A stretch of DNA of 64,000 nt from the NCBI GenBank assembly GCA_035506135.1, contig DATJPY010000096.1, positions 19,414 through 83,413 of the forward strand. Direction: 5' to 3'. This document shows positions 29,969-40,513 of the stretch, piece by piece (within the stretch, counting starts at the first letter, position 1; each line of letters opens with the position of its first letter). Both the position numbers and the translations under genes were made by a program. The notes under the pieces were generated by a model. That model saw only the letters and a list, made by a program, of their open reading frames with translations, was not told the origin of the DNA and did no database searches. This DNA comes from DATJPY01 sp035506135. Its GTDB lineage: Bacteria > Myxococcota_A > UBA9160 > PR03.

Positions 29969-31315
29969 ATGCAGGCGACCGAACGCCCTCTGGCCGTCGT
30001 CGTGCTGGCCGCCGGCCAGGGCAAGCGCATGCAGTCGGGCCTGGCCAAGGTGCTCCACGAGGTGGCTGGCCGCCCGATGCTTGCGTATCCGCTCGAGGTC
30101 GCGGAGGCGCTCGGCCCGGAGCGCCTCGTCGTGGTGATCGGCCGCGACAGTGATCGCGTGCGCGAGGCGTTCGCCGGGCGCGCGCGCTTCGTGGAGCAGG
30201 CCGAGCGGCGCGGGACCGGACACGCGGTCCAGATGGCGCGCCCGGCGCTCGAGGGCTTCGCGGGCGACGTCCTGATCCTCTACGGCGATACGCCGCTGCT
30301 GCGGGCCGACACGCTCCAGCGCATGCGCGCGAAGAAGGCCGAGCGCCGCCTCGACCTCCTGATCCTGTCCGCCCTCGAGCCCCTCCCCGGGCGCATCGTG
30401 CGCGACGCCTCCGGGCGCGTGGCGCGTATCGTCGAGACCACGGACGCGACCCAGGAGGAGCTGCGCATCCGGGAGGGCAACACGGGCACCTACCTGGTCG
30501 ACGCCGACTTCCTCTGGAAGGCGCTCGACCAGGTCGACGATCGCAACGCCCAGCGCGAGATCTACCTGACCGACATCGTCGGGATCGCCGTGCGCGACGG
30601 CCGGCCGCTCGACGCGCTTCCCCTCACGGACGCCGAGGAGGCGCTCGGCATCAACTCGCGCGCCGAGCTCGCCCGCGCCGCCGCGGTGATGCGCCGGCGC
30701 ACCGCCGAGCGGCTGATGGCGGACGGCGTCACACTCGTGGACCCCGACGCCACCTACCTCGACACCGACGTGCAGGTCGGCCGCGACACCGTGATCGAGC
30801 CGGGCTGCGTGATCTCGGGGAGGAGCCGCATCGGCGAGCGCTGCCGGATCCGGGCGCACAGCGTGATCGAGGACGCCGAGCTGGGCGACGATGTCGCGGT
30901 CGGCCCGAGCGCGCACCTGCGGCCGGGCACCCGGCTCGGCGCGAGCGTCCGGATCGGGAACTTCGTCGAGGTCAAGAACAGCCGGCTCGGGGAGGGCGTG
31001 AAGGCCGACCACCTCTCCTACATCGGCGACGCCGACGTCGGCGCCGGCGCGAGCTTCGGCTGCGGGTCGGTCGTGGTGAACTACGACGGGATCGAGAAGC
31101 ACCGCACCCGCGTCGAGGAGCGCGCCTTCATCGGCTGCAACGCGAACCTGGTCGCCCCGGTCGTGATCGAGGAGAACGCCTTCGTGGCGGCCGGCTCGAC
31201 GATCACCGAGCCGGTGCCGAAGGATGCGCTCGCGGTGGCTCGCGCGAAGCAGCGGAACGTCGAGGGATGGCGCTTACGCCGGAATCGATCCGGCAAGGGC
31301 CACAAGAAGGAGTAG
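29969..31315 (+). CDS. glmU: Bifunctional GlmU (UDP-GlcNAc pyrophosphorylase / acetyltransferase)
   Basis: A 448-residue protein. The N-terminal nucleotidyltransferase has LAAGQGKRM at 13-21, YGDTPLL and EGNTGTYL. From about 250 on it is a left-handed beta-helix with hexapeptide repeats (IGERCRIRAHSVIED and others) and the acetyltransferase segments VEVKNSRLGEGVKADHLSYIGDA and VNYDG. It acetylates glucosamine-1-P and joins it to UMP, giving UDP-GlcNAc for peptidoglycan and LPS. A GGAGAG site precedes the ATG. glmS follows after 6 nt, so both last steps of the route are in one operon. Confidence 0.96.
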   Translation: MQATERPLAVVVLAAGQGKRMQSGLAKVLHEVAGRPMLAYPLEVAEALGPERLVVVIGRDSDRVREAFAGRARFVEQAERRGTGHAVQMARPALEGFAGDVLILYGDTPLLRADTLQRMRAKKAERRLDLLILSALEPLPGRIVRDASGRVARIVETTDATQEELRIREGNTGTYLVDADFLWKALDQVDDRNAQREIYLTDIVGIAVRDGRPLDALPLTDAEEALGINSRAELARAAAVMRRRTAERLMADGVTLVDPDATYLDTDVQVGRDTVIEPGCVISGRSRIGERCRIRAHSVIEDAELGDDVAVGPSAHLRPGTRLGASVRIGNFVEVKNSRLGEGVKADHLSYIGDADVGAGASFGCGSVVVNYDGIEKHRTRVEERAFIGCNANLVAPVVIEENAFVAAGSTITEPVPKDALAVARAKQRNVEGWRLRRNRSGKGHKKE

Positions 31316-31321
31316 GGCGCC

Positions 31322-33149
<1,828 letters not shown>

Positions 33150-33163
<14 letters not shown>

Positions 33164-34703
33164 GGGCGCCGCGGCGCGCGGCGAGCGCCGTCACCACCAG
33201 CACGTAGACGACGCAGGCCAGGCTCTGGACCATGCTCGCCTCGTCGATGGCGCGCGTGGAGGAGGCGATCGCCCAGGTCGCCGCGGAGAGCAGGAGGAGC
33301 CCGGTCGCGGCCGGCTCGCGGCGCGGACCGAGGAAGCCGTACACCGAGAGCAGCGCGTAGTAGTACGCGCCGATCTGCGCCCCGATCACCACGAGGCCGG
33401 TGCCCAGGATCGGCGCCGCCCACTCCTCCTCGCGCGCGACCGCGACGGCGAGCAGCACCGTGTACGCGGCGACGGCCGTCCAGAACCAGGGCTCGCGGCG
33501 CGCGAAGGTCGCGCGCTGCGCCTCGTGCCAGGGCGAGTAGGGATCGGGCAGCGAGAAGTCGCGGACGCGCAGCATGGTCGAGGCGGGCGAGAAGGCCGCG
33601 ACCGTCTTCAGCCCCGCGAAGTTGGTGAGCGGAGAGGACAGGTGCTTGCGGCTGTTCTCGACGAATCCCCTCCAGGCGCCGAAGCCCCCGCACACGACCG
33701 CGGAGAGCGGCAGCGCGATCGCGAGCGCCGCGAGGCAGCCGAGCGCGAAGCGCCGCTGCGAGGTCGGCAGCCGAAGCGAGCGCCGCTGCCAGCATCCGAC
33801 CGCCGCGCGCAGCGCGAGCGCCGCGACCAGGAAGCCGGGGAAGATGCGCAGGAGCGTCGCCACCGTGAGCGCAGCGCCGCCGGCCGCCATGCGCCCTCGC
33901 CGGAGCAGCGCGAGCCCGATCCCGGTCGCGGCCAGCCAGTCCTGTCGCAGGTAGGCGTTCCCGATCCAGATCCCGCGCGCGGGCTCGTTCGTGCCCCAGA
34001 AGATCAGCGCCACCGCCGCCGCGCGCCAGCCGAAGCCCCAGCACGCAGCGCCCCACAGGAGCGCGAGGAGCAGCGGGTCGATGAGCGCCAGCGCGCGCAG
34101 CCGCGTCTCGCTGGCGGGGCCGGTGTTGGCGAGCGTCGAGCCGGCGATCGCCCAGACGGGCGTTGCGTTGAAGCCGTGGTCGGTCAGCGCGGTGGCCCAG
34201 CGGCGCGGCGTCATCCGCTCGCGGAAGAATCCGACGTCCGCGCGGAAGGCCTCCCAGCGCTCCGGCGTGAAGTGGCTCTTGCACGCCTCGGGGTCGGCGA
34301 CCACGCCGGCGGCCATCTCGACCCGATTGGTCGCGAGGCGGCGGACGGGTCGCTGGGCCGCCGGGAACTCGAAGCCGGCCTCCTCGTCGGCGATGAGCGT
34401 GCAGTCGTAGAGGCGCGTGTAGCCGAGCTCGCGGAAGTACTTGCCGCCGACGAAGTGGTGGTAGAACTCCCACTCGTGGCGCCGGTCCAGCATGTGCTGC
34501 GGCGCGAAGTCCCACCAGGCGAGCGCGGAGAGCACCGCCACGCCGGCCAGCAGCCGGTCGCGCAGCCGCGCGTGCTCGCCCTCGCGGCCGGCGCGCCGCA
34601 GCGCCCAGCTCCAGCCGAGCAGCGCCGCGCCGGCGAGCGCGAGCGCCACCTTCAGCGTCGCGAGCGTCCCGGACGACGCGAGCGCGACGTCGAGCGACGT
34701 CAC
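33150..34703 (-). CDS. Polytopic membrane protein, possible GT-C glycosyltransferase
   Basis: A 517-residue protein with about ten hydrophobic segments. After the first helices a loop reads EWEFYHHFVGGKYFRELGYTRLYD, placing an acidic pair (EWE) just past a membrane segment, as in GT-C enzymes, though not as a clean D-x-D. The central soluble loop has RMTPRRWATALTDHGFNATPV. I do not recognise a named family. The start GTG overlaps the stop of the upstream TMTC-like gene (GTGA), so the two are co-translated. A role in the same glycan process is an inference. Confidence 0.65.
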
Positions 34704-36886
34704 GGTGACCCGGCTCGCATCGGTGCGCCCTCGGGCACGGCGGGCTCGAAGGGCCGGTGCGCGGCGAAGAGGGCGCGGTGCGCGCGCAGCTCGTCGGCGA
34801 GCTTCGGGTCCGTCGCCGCGGCCACGGCTGCGTCGATCGTCGCGACCGCATCGTCGAACCGTCCGTTCGCGGCCTGACAGACGGCGAGCGTGTCGAGCAC
34901 GCTCGCGTCCCGGCGGCCGTTGGCTTCGGCCGCGCGCTCCGCCCAGCGCAGTCCCTCCGCCGGGTTGCGAAGCGCGCGGTCGTTTGCCGTCGCGAGCAGC
35001 CACGCCAGATTGTTCGCGGCCTCCTTCGAGTCCGGCCGAGAGCGCAGCCCCGCCTCGTACTGGTCGATCGCCTCGGCCTCGCGGCCGAGACGCCCGAGGG
35101 CATCCGCCATCCCGAAGTGCAGCTCGGGCCAGTCGACGCCGCCCGCCAGCGACGCCTCGAGGGTCCGCACCACCTCCGCGGGGTCCGCCGTGTCGAGGCG
35201 CGCCAGGGCCAGCTTGGCGCGCACCTCGGTGAGGTCGGGATCGCGGGCGAGCGCCCGCTCGTACGCCTCCGCTGCGCGCCCGGCCTGACCGCGCGCGCCC
35301 CACGCATCGCCGATGAGCGCGTAGATCCATCCCGCGCGCGCACCGCCGCGCACCTGCTCGTCGAGAGCGAGTGCGACGCCGTACTGCTCCAGCGCTTCGT
35401 CGTGCCAGCCGCGCTGCTCGAGGGTCCTGCCGTAGGCGAGGCGGGTCCCCTCGGAGTCCGGCTTGTCGCGCACGGCCTCGCCGTAGTTCCAGAGCGCCTC
35501 GTCGAGCTTGCCCTGCTTCGCGAGCACGTCGCCGAGGGCGGTGCGCGTGGACCAGTCGGCGCGGATGCGCACGGCCTCGACCGTTGCCTCGAGGGCGCCG
35601 TCGAGATCGCCGCGCTGGAGGCGGGCCTGTCCGATCCCCTGATGGGCGACGAAGTTGTCGCGCGTGACCGCCGCCGCGTGCTGGAACAGCGCCTCGGTGT
35701 CGCGCCAGTAGCCGAGCTGGACGCGCGTCGCCGCGGCGAGCGCGACGAGGACGAGGCCGCCGATGGCGGCGCCCGCGACCCGCCCCGTGCTCCCCTTCGG
35801 GAGGCGCGCAGCTCCTTCCCACCCCACCGCGATCGAGAGTCCGATCAGGGGCAGGTACATGTAGCGGTCGGCGTGCGCCTGCAGGCCGACCTGGACGAGG
35901 CCGATCATCGGGACCAGCAGCCCGACGTACCAGAGCCAGCCGACTGCGAGCCACGGCCGGCTGCGCCGCACCGCGAGCGCGCCCGCCGTGAGGAGCGCGA
36001 GCAGCGCAGCCGCGCCGAGCCACTGCCAGGCGGGAAGGGGCCGCATCAGGTGCGGGTAGAAGACGGCGAGGCGCGCGGGCCAGACCGCCTGCCGGAGGTA
36101 GACGAGGTACGACACCAGCGCGTTCTCGACGCGCACGCCGAGGGGGATTCCGTCGAGCGTCGACATCGCGCCCATCTTCTGCTGCACCCGGTAGGTGACG
36201 ACCGCGATGGCGGCGCTGATTGCGAGGAACGGAAGCTTCTCGAGGCACGCGCGCCGGAGGCTCGATGCCGACCGCGCGCGGCCGAGCGGCCAGGCGTCGA
36301 GCAGCAGCAGCAGCAACGGCACCGTCACGCCGACGGATTTGGCGAGGAGTCCGAGGCCGAAGCAGAGCAGGGCCAGCGCATAGCGCAGGGCGCCGGGTCG
36401 GCGCGCGTAGGCGCACCAGGCCCCGAGCGTGAGCACGAAGAAGAGGCCGGAGAGGACGTCCTTGCGCTCCGCCACCCAGGCGACCGACTCGACGTGCGGC
36501 GGATGCAGGGCGAAGACACCCGCGGCGAACGCGCTCGGGCCGAGCGCCCCGGTGGCGCCCGCGAGCACCCAGAGCAGGAGCGCAGCGCTCGCCGCGTGCA
36601 GCAGGGCGTTGGTCACGTGATAGCCGGCCGGATCGACGCCGAACAGGGCGTGGTCGAGCTCGAAGGAGAGCCAGGTGAGCGGGATCCAGTTCGCTTCGTA
36701 CGGCTGGAAGAACGCCCAGCGCAGCCCCTCGCGTCCGAGATCGCGCTTGCGCAGATGCGGGTTGTCCGTCACGTAGGCGTTGTCGTCGAACGCGACGAAG
36801 TCGTGGTGGCGCACGGGCTCGAAGACGAGCAGCGTGATCGCGAAGAGCGCCCCGGAGGCGAGCAGGCGCTTTCTGTCGCTCGACAC
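34700..36886 (-). CDS. TMTC-like transmembrane and TPR protein (GT-C fold), paralogue 1
   Basis: A 728-residue protein. Residues 1-390 hold about ten membrane segments. The first large loop has FDDNAYVTDNP with Asp34-Asp35, the acidic pair seen in TMTC/GT-C mannosyltransferases. HPPHVESVAWVAERKDVLS and HADRYMYLPLIG are also family segments. Residues 395-700 are TPR repeats (for example GDLDGALEATVEAVRI). In animals TMTC1-4 O-mannosylate cadherins; bacterial versions are poorly characterised. GTG start; TATCGT lies 8 nt before it. Three paralogues occur later in the window. Confidence 0.82.
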   Translation of the reverse strand: MSSDRKRLLASGALFAITLLVFEPVRHHDFVAFDDNAYVTDNPHLRKRDLGREGLRWAFFQPYEANWIPLTWLSFELDHALFGVDPAGYHVTNALLHAASAALLLWVLAGATGALGPSAFAAGVFALHPPHVESVAWVAERKDVLSGLFFVLTLGAWCAYARRPGALRYALALLCFGLGLLAKSVGVTVPLLLLLLDAWPLGRARSASSLRRACLEKLPFLAISAAIAVVTYRVQQKMGAMSTLDGIPLGVRVENALVSYLVYLRQAVWPARLAVFYPHLMRPLPAWQWLGAAALLALLTAGALAVRRSRPWLAVGWLWYVGLLVPMIGLVQVGLQAHADRYMYLPLIGLSIAVGWEGAARLPKGSTGRVAGAAIGGLVLVALAAATRVQLGYWRDTEALFQHAAAVTRDNFVAHQGIGQARLQRGDLDGALEATVEAVRIRADWSTRTALGDVLAKQGKLDEALWNYGEAVRDKPDSEGTRLAYGRTLEQRGWHDEALEQYGVALALDEQVRGGARAGWIYALIGDAWGARGQAGRAAEAYERALARDPDLTEVRAKLALARLDTADPAEVVRTLEASLAGGVDWPELHFGMADALGRLGREAEAIDQYEAGLRSRPDSKEAANNLAWLLATANDRALRNPAEGLRWAERAAEANGRRDASVLDTLAVCQAANGRFDDAVATIDAAVAAATDPKLADELRAHRALFAAHRPFEPAVPEGAPMRAGSP

Positions 36887-36894
36887 GGCGGCGG

Positions 36895-36900
36895 ACGATA
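36895..36900 (-). promoter_or_regulatory. -10-like box 8 nt before the TMTC paralogue 1 start
   Basis: Minus strand TATCGT ends eight bases before the GTG at 36886, with no Shine-Dalgarno between. Confidence 0.4.
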
Positions 36901-36938
36901 GCGTCGGCCGCTCCGCTGCGGGGGTGCGGTCGGGCGGT

Positions 36939-36944
36939 TACCTT
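36939..36944 (+). promoter_or_regulatory. -10-like box before pcrA and its mini-ORF
   Basis: TACCTT, eight bases before an ATG (36953) that opens a four-codon frame ending in the TGA that overlaps the pcrA TTG (36964). Confidence 0.35.
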
Positions 36945-36963
36945 GCGCGCCGATGGGGACCCG

Positions 36964-39156
36964 TTGAGCGCCGAGACGATCCTCGCCGGATTGAACCCCG
37001 AGCAGCGCCGGGCGGCCGAGACCACCGAGGGTCCGCTGCTCGTCCTCGCCGGCGCGGGCAGCGGGAAGACGCGCGTCCTCGTGCACCGGATCGCCTACCT
37101 GATCGGCGCCTGCGGCATCCCGCCCGAGTCGATCCTGGCCGTCACCTTCACGAACAAGGCGGCGGGCGAGATGCGCGACCGGGTCGAGAAGCTGCTCGGC
37201 CCCGACGCCGGCAGGCTCTGGGTCACGACGTTCCACTCTGCCTGCGTGCGCATCCTGCGCCGCGACATCGGGCACCTCGGCCTGTCGCGCGGCTTCGCCA
37301 TCTACGACGAGAGCGATTCGCTGTCGACCGTGAAGGAGGCGCTGCGCCGCCGCGGCCTCGACCCCAAGCTGCACGACCCGCGGCGCCTGCGCTGGCGCAT
37401 CGACCAGTGGAAGAACGCGGGCGTGCTGCCGGCGGGGGCGGTGGATCAGGCGGGGGATCTCGAGGCCGAGGAGGCGGCCGAGACCTATGCCGTCTACCAG
37501 CGCCTGCTGCGCGACGCGAACGCGCTCGACTTCGGCGACCTGATCCTGCAGACCGTCGAGCTCTTCGACCGCTTCCCCGAGGTGCTCGGCCACTACCAGC
37601 GGCGCTGGAGCTACGTGCTGGTCGACGAGTACCAGGACACCAACCGCGTGCAGTATCGGCTCGTGAACCAGCTCGCGCGCGAGCACGGGAACCTGTGCGT
37701 CGTCGGCGACCCGAACCAGAGCGTCTACGGATGGCGCGGCGCCGACGTGCGCAACATCCTCGACTTCGAGCGCGACTTCCCGGGCGCGGCGGTCGTGAAG
37801 CTCGAGCGCAACTACCGCTCGCGCCGGCCGATCCTCGAGGGGGCGTCCGCCGTCGTCGCGAACAATCCGGCGGCGCCCGCGCTGCGGCTGCGCGCCGAGC
37901 GCGGCGACGGCGAGCCGATCCGCTTCGCCGAGGTCGCGGACGAGCGCGAGGAGGCGACGCTGGCGGTGCGCGAGATCCTGACCGCGCGCCAGCGCGACGG
38001 CCGCGCGCTGCGCGACTTCGCGATCTTCTACCGCACCAACGCGCAGTCGCGCCCCTTCGAGGACGAGCTGCTGCGCTACGACGTGCCCTACGTCGTGGTC
38101 GGCGGCGTGCGCTTCTACGACCGCGCGGAGGTGAAGGACGCGCTGGCCTACGTGCGGCTCGCGCTGAATCCGGCCGACGCGGCAGCGCTCCTCCGCATCG
38201 CCAACCTGCCGCCGCGCGGGATCGGCCGGACCACGCTCGAGCGCGCGCAGGAGCTCGCCGAGCGCGACGGCGTCTCGCTGCTCGAAGGCCTCCGCCGCCT
38301 CGGTGCGTCGGCCGATGCCGGCCGCGCCGCCGGCCCGATCGCAGCCTTCTCGGCGTTGGTCGACGAGCTGTCGGCGCTCCTGCGCAGCGCGTCGCCCGCC
38401 GAGGGCATCGCCTCCGTTCTCCGCCGCAGCGGCTACCTCGCGCACCTCGAGCGCGAGGGGACACCCGAGGCCGAGACGCGCCTCGAGAACCTGCGCGAGC
38501 TCGTGGCCGGCGCCGAGGACTTCGCCGCCGAGAGCGGCTCCGGCGACGAGGAGCGCTCGGCCATCGAGCTCTTCCTCGACCAGGTCGCCCTGGTCTCCGA
38601 CATCGACGGCTGGGACCGGCGCGCCGACGCCGTCTCGCTGATGACCGCACACTCGGCCAAGGGCCTCGAGTTCCCGGTCGTCTTCCTGGTGGGGCTCGAG
38701 GAGGGAATCCTCCCGCACGCGTCGTCGTCGCGTGACGCAGCGGGCCTCGAGGAGGAGCGGAGGCTCTTCTACGTCGGCATGACGCGCGCGATGGAGCGGC
38801 TCCACCTCACCTGCGCGCGCGAGCGCCGCCGCTTCGGGTCGCGCAGCTTCGCGGTGCCGTCGCGCTTCCTGCGCGAGATCCCGGACTCGGTGATCGCGGG
38901 CGGCTCGCCCGCGCGGACTCCGGTCCTCCGCGACGCCGGCGACGCATCGTCCGCCGAAGGCCGGCTCGACTACGCGTACGCCCAGGGCGCCGACGGCGAC
39001 GTGCCGGTCGGCCTCCGCGTACGCCATCCGGTGTTCGGCGCGGGCACGGTGCTCGAGGCCAGCGGCCACGGTCTGGCGCAGAAGCTGCGCGTGCGCTTCG
39101 ACCGGGTGGGGACCAAGACGCTGCTGGTGCGCTTCGCGAACCTGGAACCGCTCTGA
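36964..39156 (+). CDS. pcrA: UvrD/PcrA family DNA helicase
   Basis: A 730-residue superfamily 1A helicase. Motif I is AGAGSGKT (about 29-36). It has FTNKAAGEMR, DEYQDTN (II), GDPNQSVYGWRGAD (III) and LERNYRS (IV), then TAHSAKGLEF and VGMTRAMERL near the end. The C-terminus carries the PcrA Tudor-like fold: VRHPVFGAGTV and LVRFANLEPL. It unwinds 3'-5' and acts in excision repair and in clearing RNA polymerase or RecA. TTG 36964 gives MSAETILAGLNPEQ, which fits family starts; a TTG at 36943 is also open. The methyltransferase gene follows after 1 nt. Confidence 0.95.
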   Translation: MSAETILAGLNPEQRRAAETTEGPLLVLAGAGSGKTRVLVHRIAYLIGACGIPPESILAVTFTNKAAGEMRDRVEKLLGPDAGRLWVTTFHSACVRILRRDIGHLGLSRGFAIYDESDSLSTVKEALRRRGLDPKLHDPRRLRWRIDQWKNAGVLPAGAVDQAGDLEAEEAAETYAVYQRLLRDANALDFGDLILQTVELFDRFPEVLGHYQRRWSYVLVDEYQDTNRVQYRLVNQLAREHGNLCVVGDPNQSVYGWRGADVRNILDFERDFPGAAVVKLERNYRSRRPILEGASAVVANNPAAPALRLRAERGDGEPIRFAEVADEREEATLAVREILTARQRDGRALRDFAIFYRTNAQSRPFEDELLRYDVPYVVVGGVRFYDRAEVKDALAYVRLALNPADAAALLRIANLPPRGIGRTTLERAQELAERDGVSLLEGLRRLGASADAGRAAGPIAAFSALVDELSALLRSASPAEGIASVLRRSGYLAHLEREGTPEAETRLENLRELVAGAEDFAAESGSGDEERSAIELFLDQVALVSDIDGWDRRADAVSLMTAHSAKGLEFPVVFLVGLEEGILPHASSSRDAAGLEEERRLFYVGMTRAMERLHLTCARERRRFGSRSFAVPSRFLREIPDSVIAGGSPARTPVLRDAGDASSAEGRLDYAYAQGADGDVPVGLRVRHPVFGAGTVLEASGHGLAQKLRVRFDRVGTKTLLVRFANLEPL

Positions 39157-39157
39157 G

Positions 39158-40168
39158 ATGAGCAATCCGTTCGAGGCGGCCCGCCACGCGCGCTCCATCG
39201 CCGGCGCCCTCGACGCCTTCGCGCAGGTGCCGCTCCTGCGCGCGGGGCTGCAGCTCGGGCTCTTCGAGGCGCTCCGGCAGCCGCTCGAGCCCCAGGCGCT
39301 CGCGGAGCGGCTCGGCCTCGCGCCCGACCTGGTCGCGGCGTGGGCGCGCATGCTCCACGCGCAGGGCTGGCTGGCCAAGCGGGGCGACGCCTACCGCATC
39401 GGCCCGCCCCTCCTGTGGCTGCTCGATGCGCCGGAGGCGGCCGCCCTCTCGTCGCTGGTCGAGCACGCGGTCGAGTCGATGGCGCCGCGCCTGCGCGCGC
39501 TGCCCGAGCTGATGAAGGGCGGCGAGCGGCCCCTCTTCGGCGATCGGGACGAGGCGCTCCGCATGGCGGCGATCACCAAGCTGGTCGAGCCGCGGGCGCT
39601 GCGAGCCCTCGAGCGCCTTCCCGGGGCGCGGCGCCCGCGCCGCGTGCTCGACATCGGCTGCGGGCAGGGGAGCTACCTCGCCGACCTGCTCCGGCGACAC
39701 CGGGACGCGATGGGGCTCGGCGTCGAGATCGACCCTCGCGTGGCCGACGAGGCGCGGCGGCGGCTCGTCGAGGCCGACGTCGCGCGGCGCGCCGAGATCC
39801 GCGTCGGGGACTTCCGCAGCGCGGCGCTGCCCGAGGGCCGCTTCGACCTGATCCTGCTGAACCACAACCTGCACTACTTCGCGCCGGGCGAGCGGGTGGC
39901 GTTGCTGCGACGCGCGCGCGGGCGGCTGGACGACGAGGGTGTCCTGGCGGTGCAGACGCTGGTGCTCACCGAGGGGCTCCTGCCGAGCCTCCTCGGCCTC
40001 CAGGCGGGCGCCGCCCTCTTCGACCTGCTCCTGCGGCTCCACCGAAACCTGCACGGCCTCCCCGCCGTGCAGGACGTCCACCAGGCGCTGCGCGACGCCG
40101 GCTTCGCGAAGACCGGCGAGGTGCCGGTGGTGCCGGGCGGCGCCGTGCGCTTCGTCTGGGGGAGCTAG
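39158..40168 (+). CDS. SAM-dependent methyltransferase with N-terminal winged-helix domain
   Basis: A 336-residue protein. Residues 1-90 resemble the dimerisation/winged-helix domain of plant-type O-methyltransferases (LLRAGLQLGLFEAL, LAERLGL). The Rossmann core has VLDIGCGQGSYLADLL (motif I, from about 163), GVEIDPRV and GRFDLILLNHNLHYF. It probably methylates a small molecule; no substrate residues stand out. It starts 1 nt after pcrA and ends in a TAG interlocked with the convergent AhpD-like gene on CTAG (40165-40168). Confidence 0.85.
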   Translation: MSNPFEAARHARSIAGALDAFAQVPLLRAGLQLGLFEALRQPLEPQALAERLGLAPDLVAAWARMLHAQGWLAKRGDAYRIGPPLLWLLDAPEAAALSSLVEHAVESMAPRLRALPELMKGGERPLFGDRDEALRMAAITKLVEPRALRALERLPGARRPRRVLDIGCGQGSYLADLLRRHRDAMGLGVEIDPRVADEARRRLVEADVARRAEIRVGDFRSAALPEGRFDLILLNHNLHYFAPGERVALLRRARGRLDDEGVLAVQTLVLTEGLLPSLLGLQAGAALFDLLLRLHRNLHGLPAVQDVHQALRDAGFAKTGEVPVVPGGAVRFVWGS

Positions 40169-40497
40169 GACTGGTCGTAGAACTTCATCGCGAGCGAGCC
40201 GTGCGCGGCGGCGCCGCCGGCGCGCAGAGCGGCCGCGAGCAGCACCGCCTCGGCCACCTCCCGCTTCGACGCCCCGGCCTTCTTGGCGCCCTTGGTGTGC
40301 ACCTCGATGCAGTACACGCACTGCGTGGTGTGGGCGACGGCGACCGCCACCAGCTCGCGGTACTTGCGGGGGATCGCGCCGTCCTCGCGCGCGACGATGC
40401 GATCGAGGTCGGCCCAGGCCTTGAACTCCTCGGGCGCGAGCTGGCCCATCTCGCGGAGGCGCTTCAGGTCGTCGGGATCGTGGTAGTGGTTGGACAT
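40165..40497 (-). CDS. Carboxymuconolactone decarboxylase / AhpD-like protein
   Basis: A 110-residue helical protein with the AhpD redox motif CVYCIEVH (Cys60, Cys63, His67) and the preceding YRELVAVAVAHTTQ helix, typical of the CMD family. Proteins with CxxC support peroxide reduction in complex with alkyl hydroperoxide reductases, or act as stand-alone peroxidases. It is the last gene of a five-gene minus-strand run: TolB-like, TMTC, VOC, beta-lactamase-like, this. It begins 17 nt after the beta-lactamase-like gene ends. Confidence 0.88.
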   Translation of the reverse strand: MSNHYHDPDDLKRLREMGQLAPEEFKAWADLDRIVAREDGAIPRKYRELVAVAVAHTTQCVYCIEVHTKGAKKAGASKREVAEAVLLAAALRAGGAAAHGSLAMKFYDQS

Positions 40498-40513
40498 CGG
40501 GCTCGTAGCCTCC

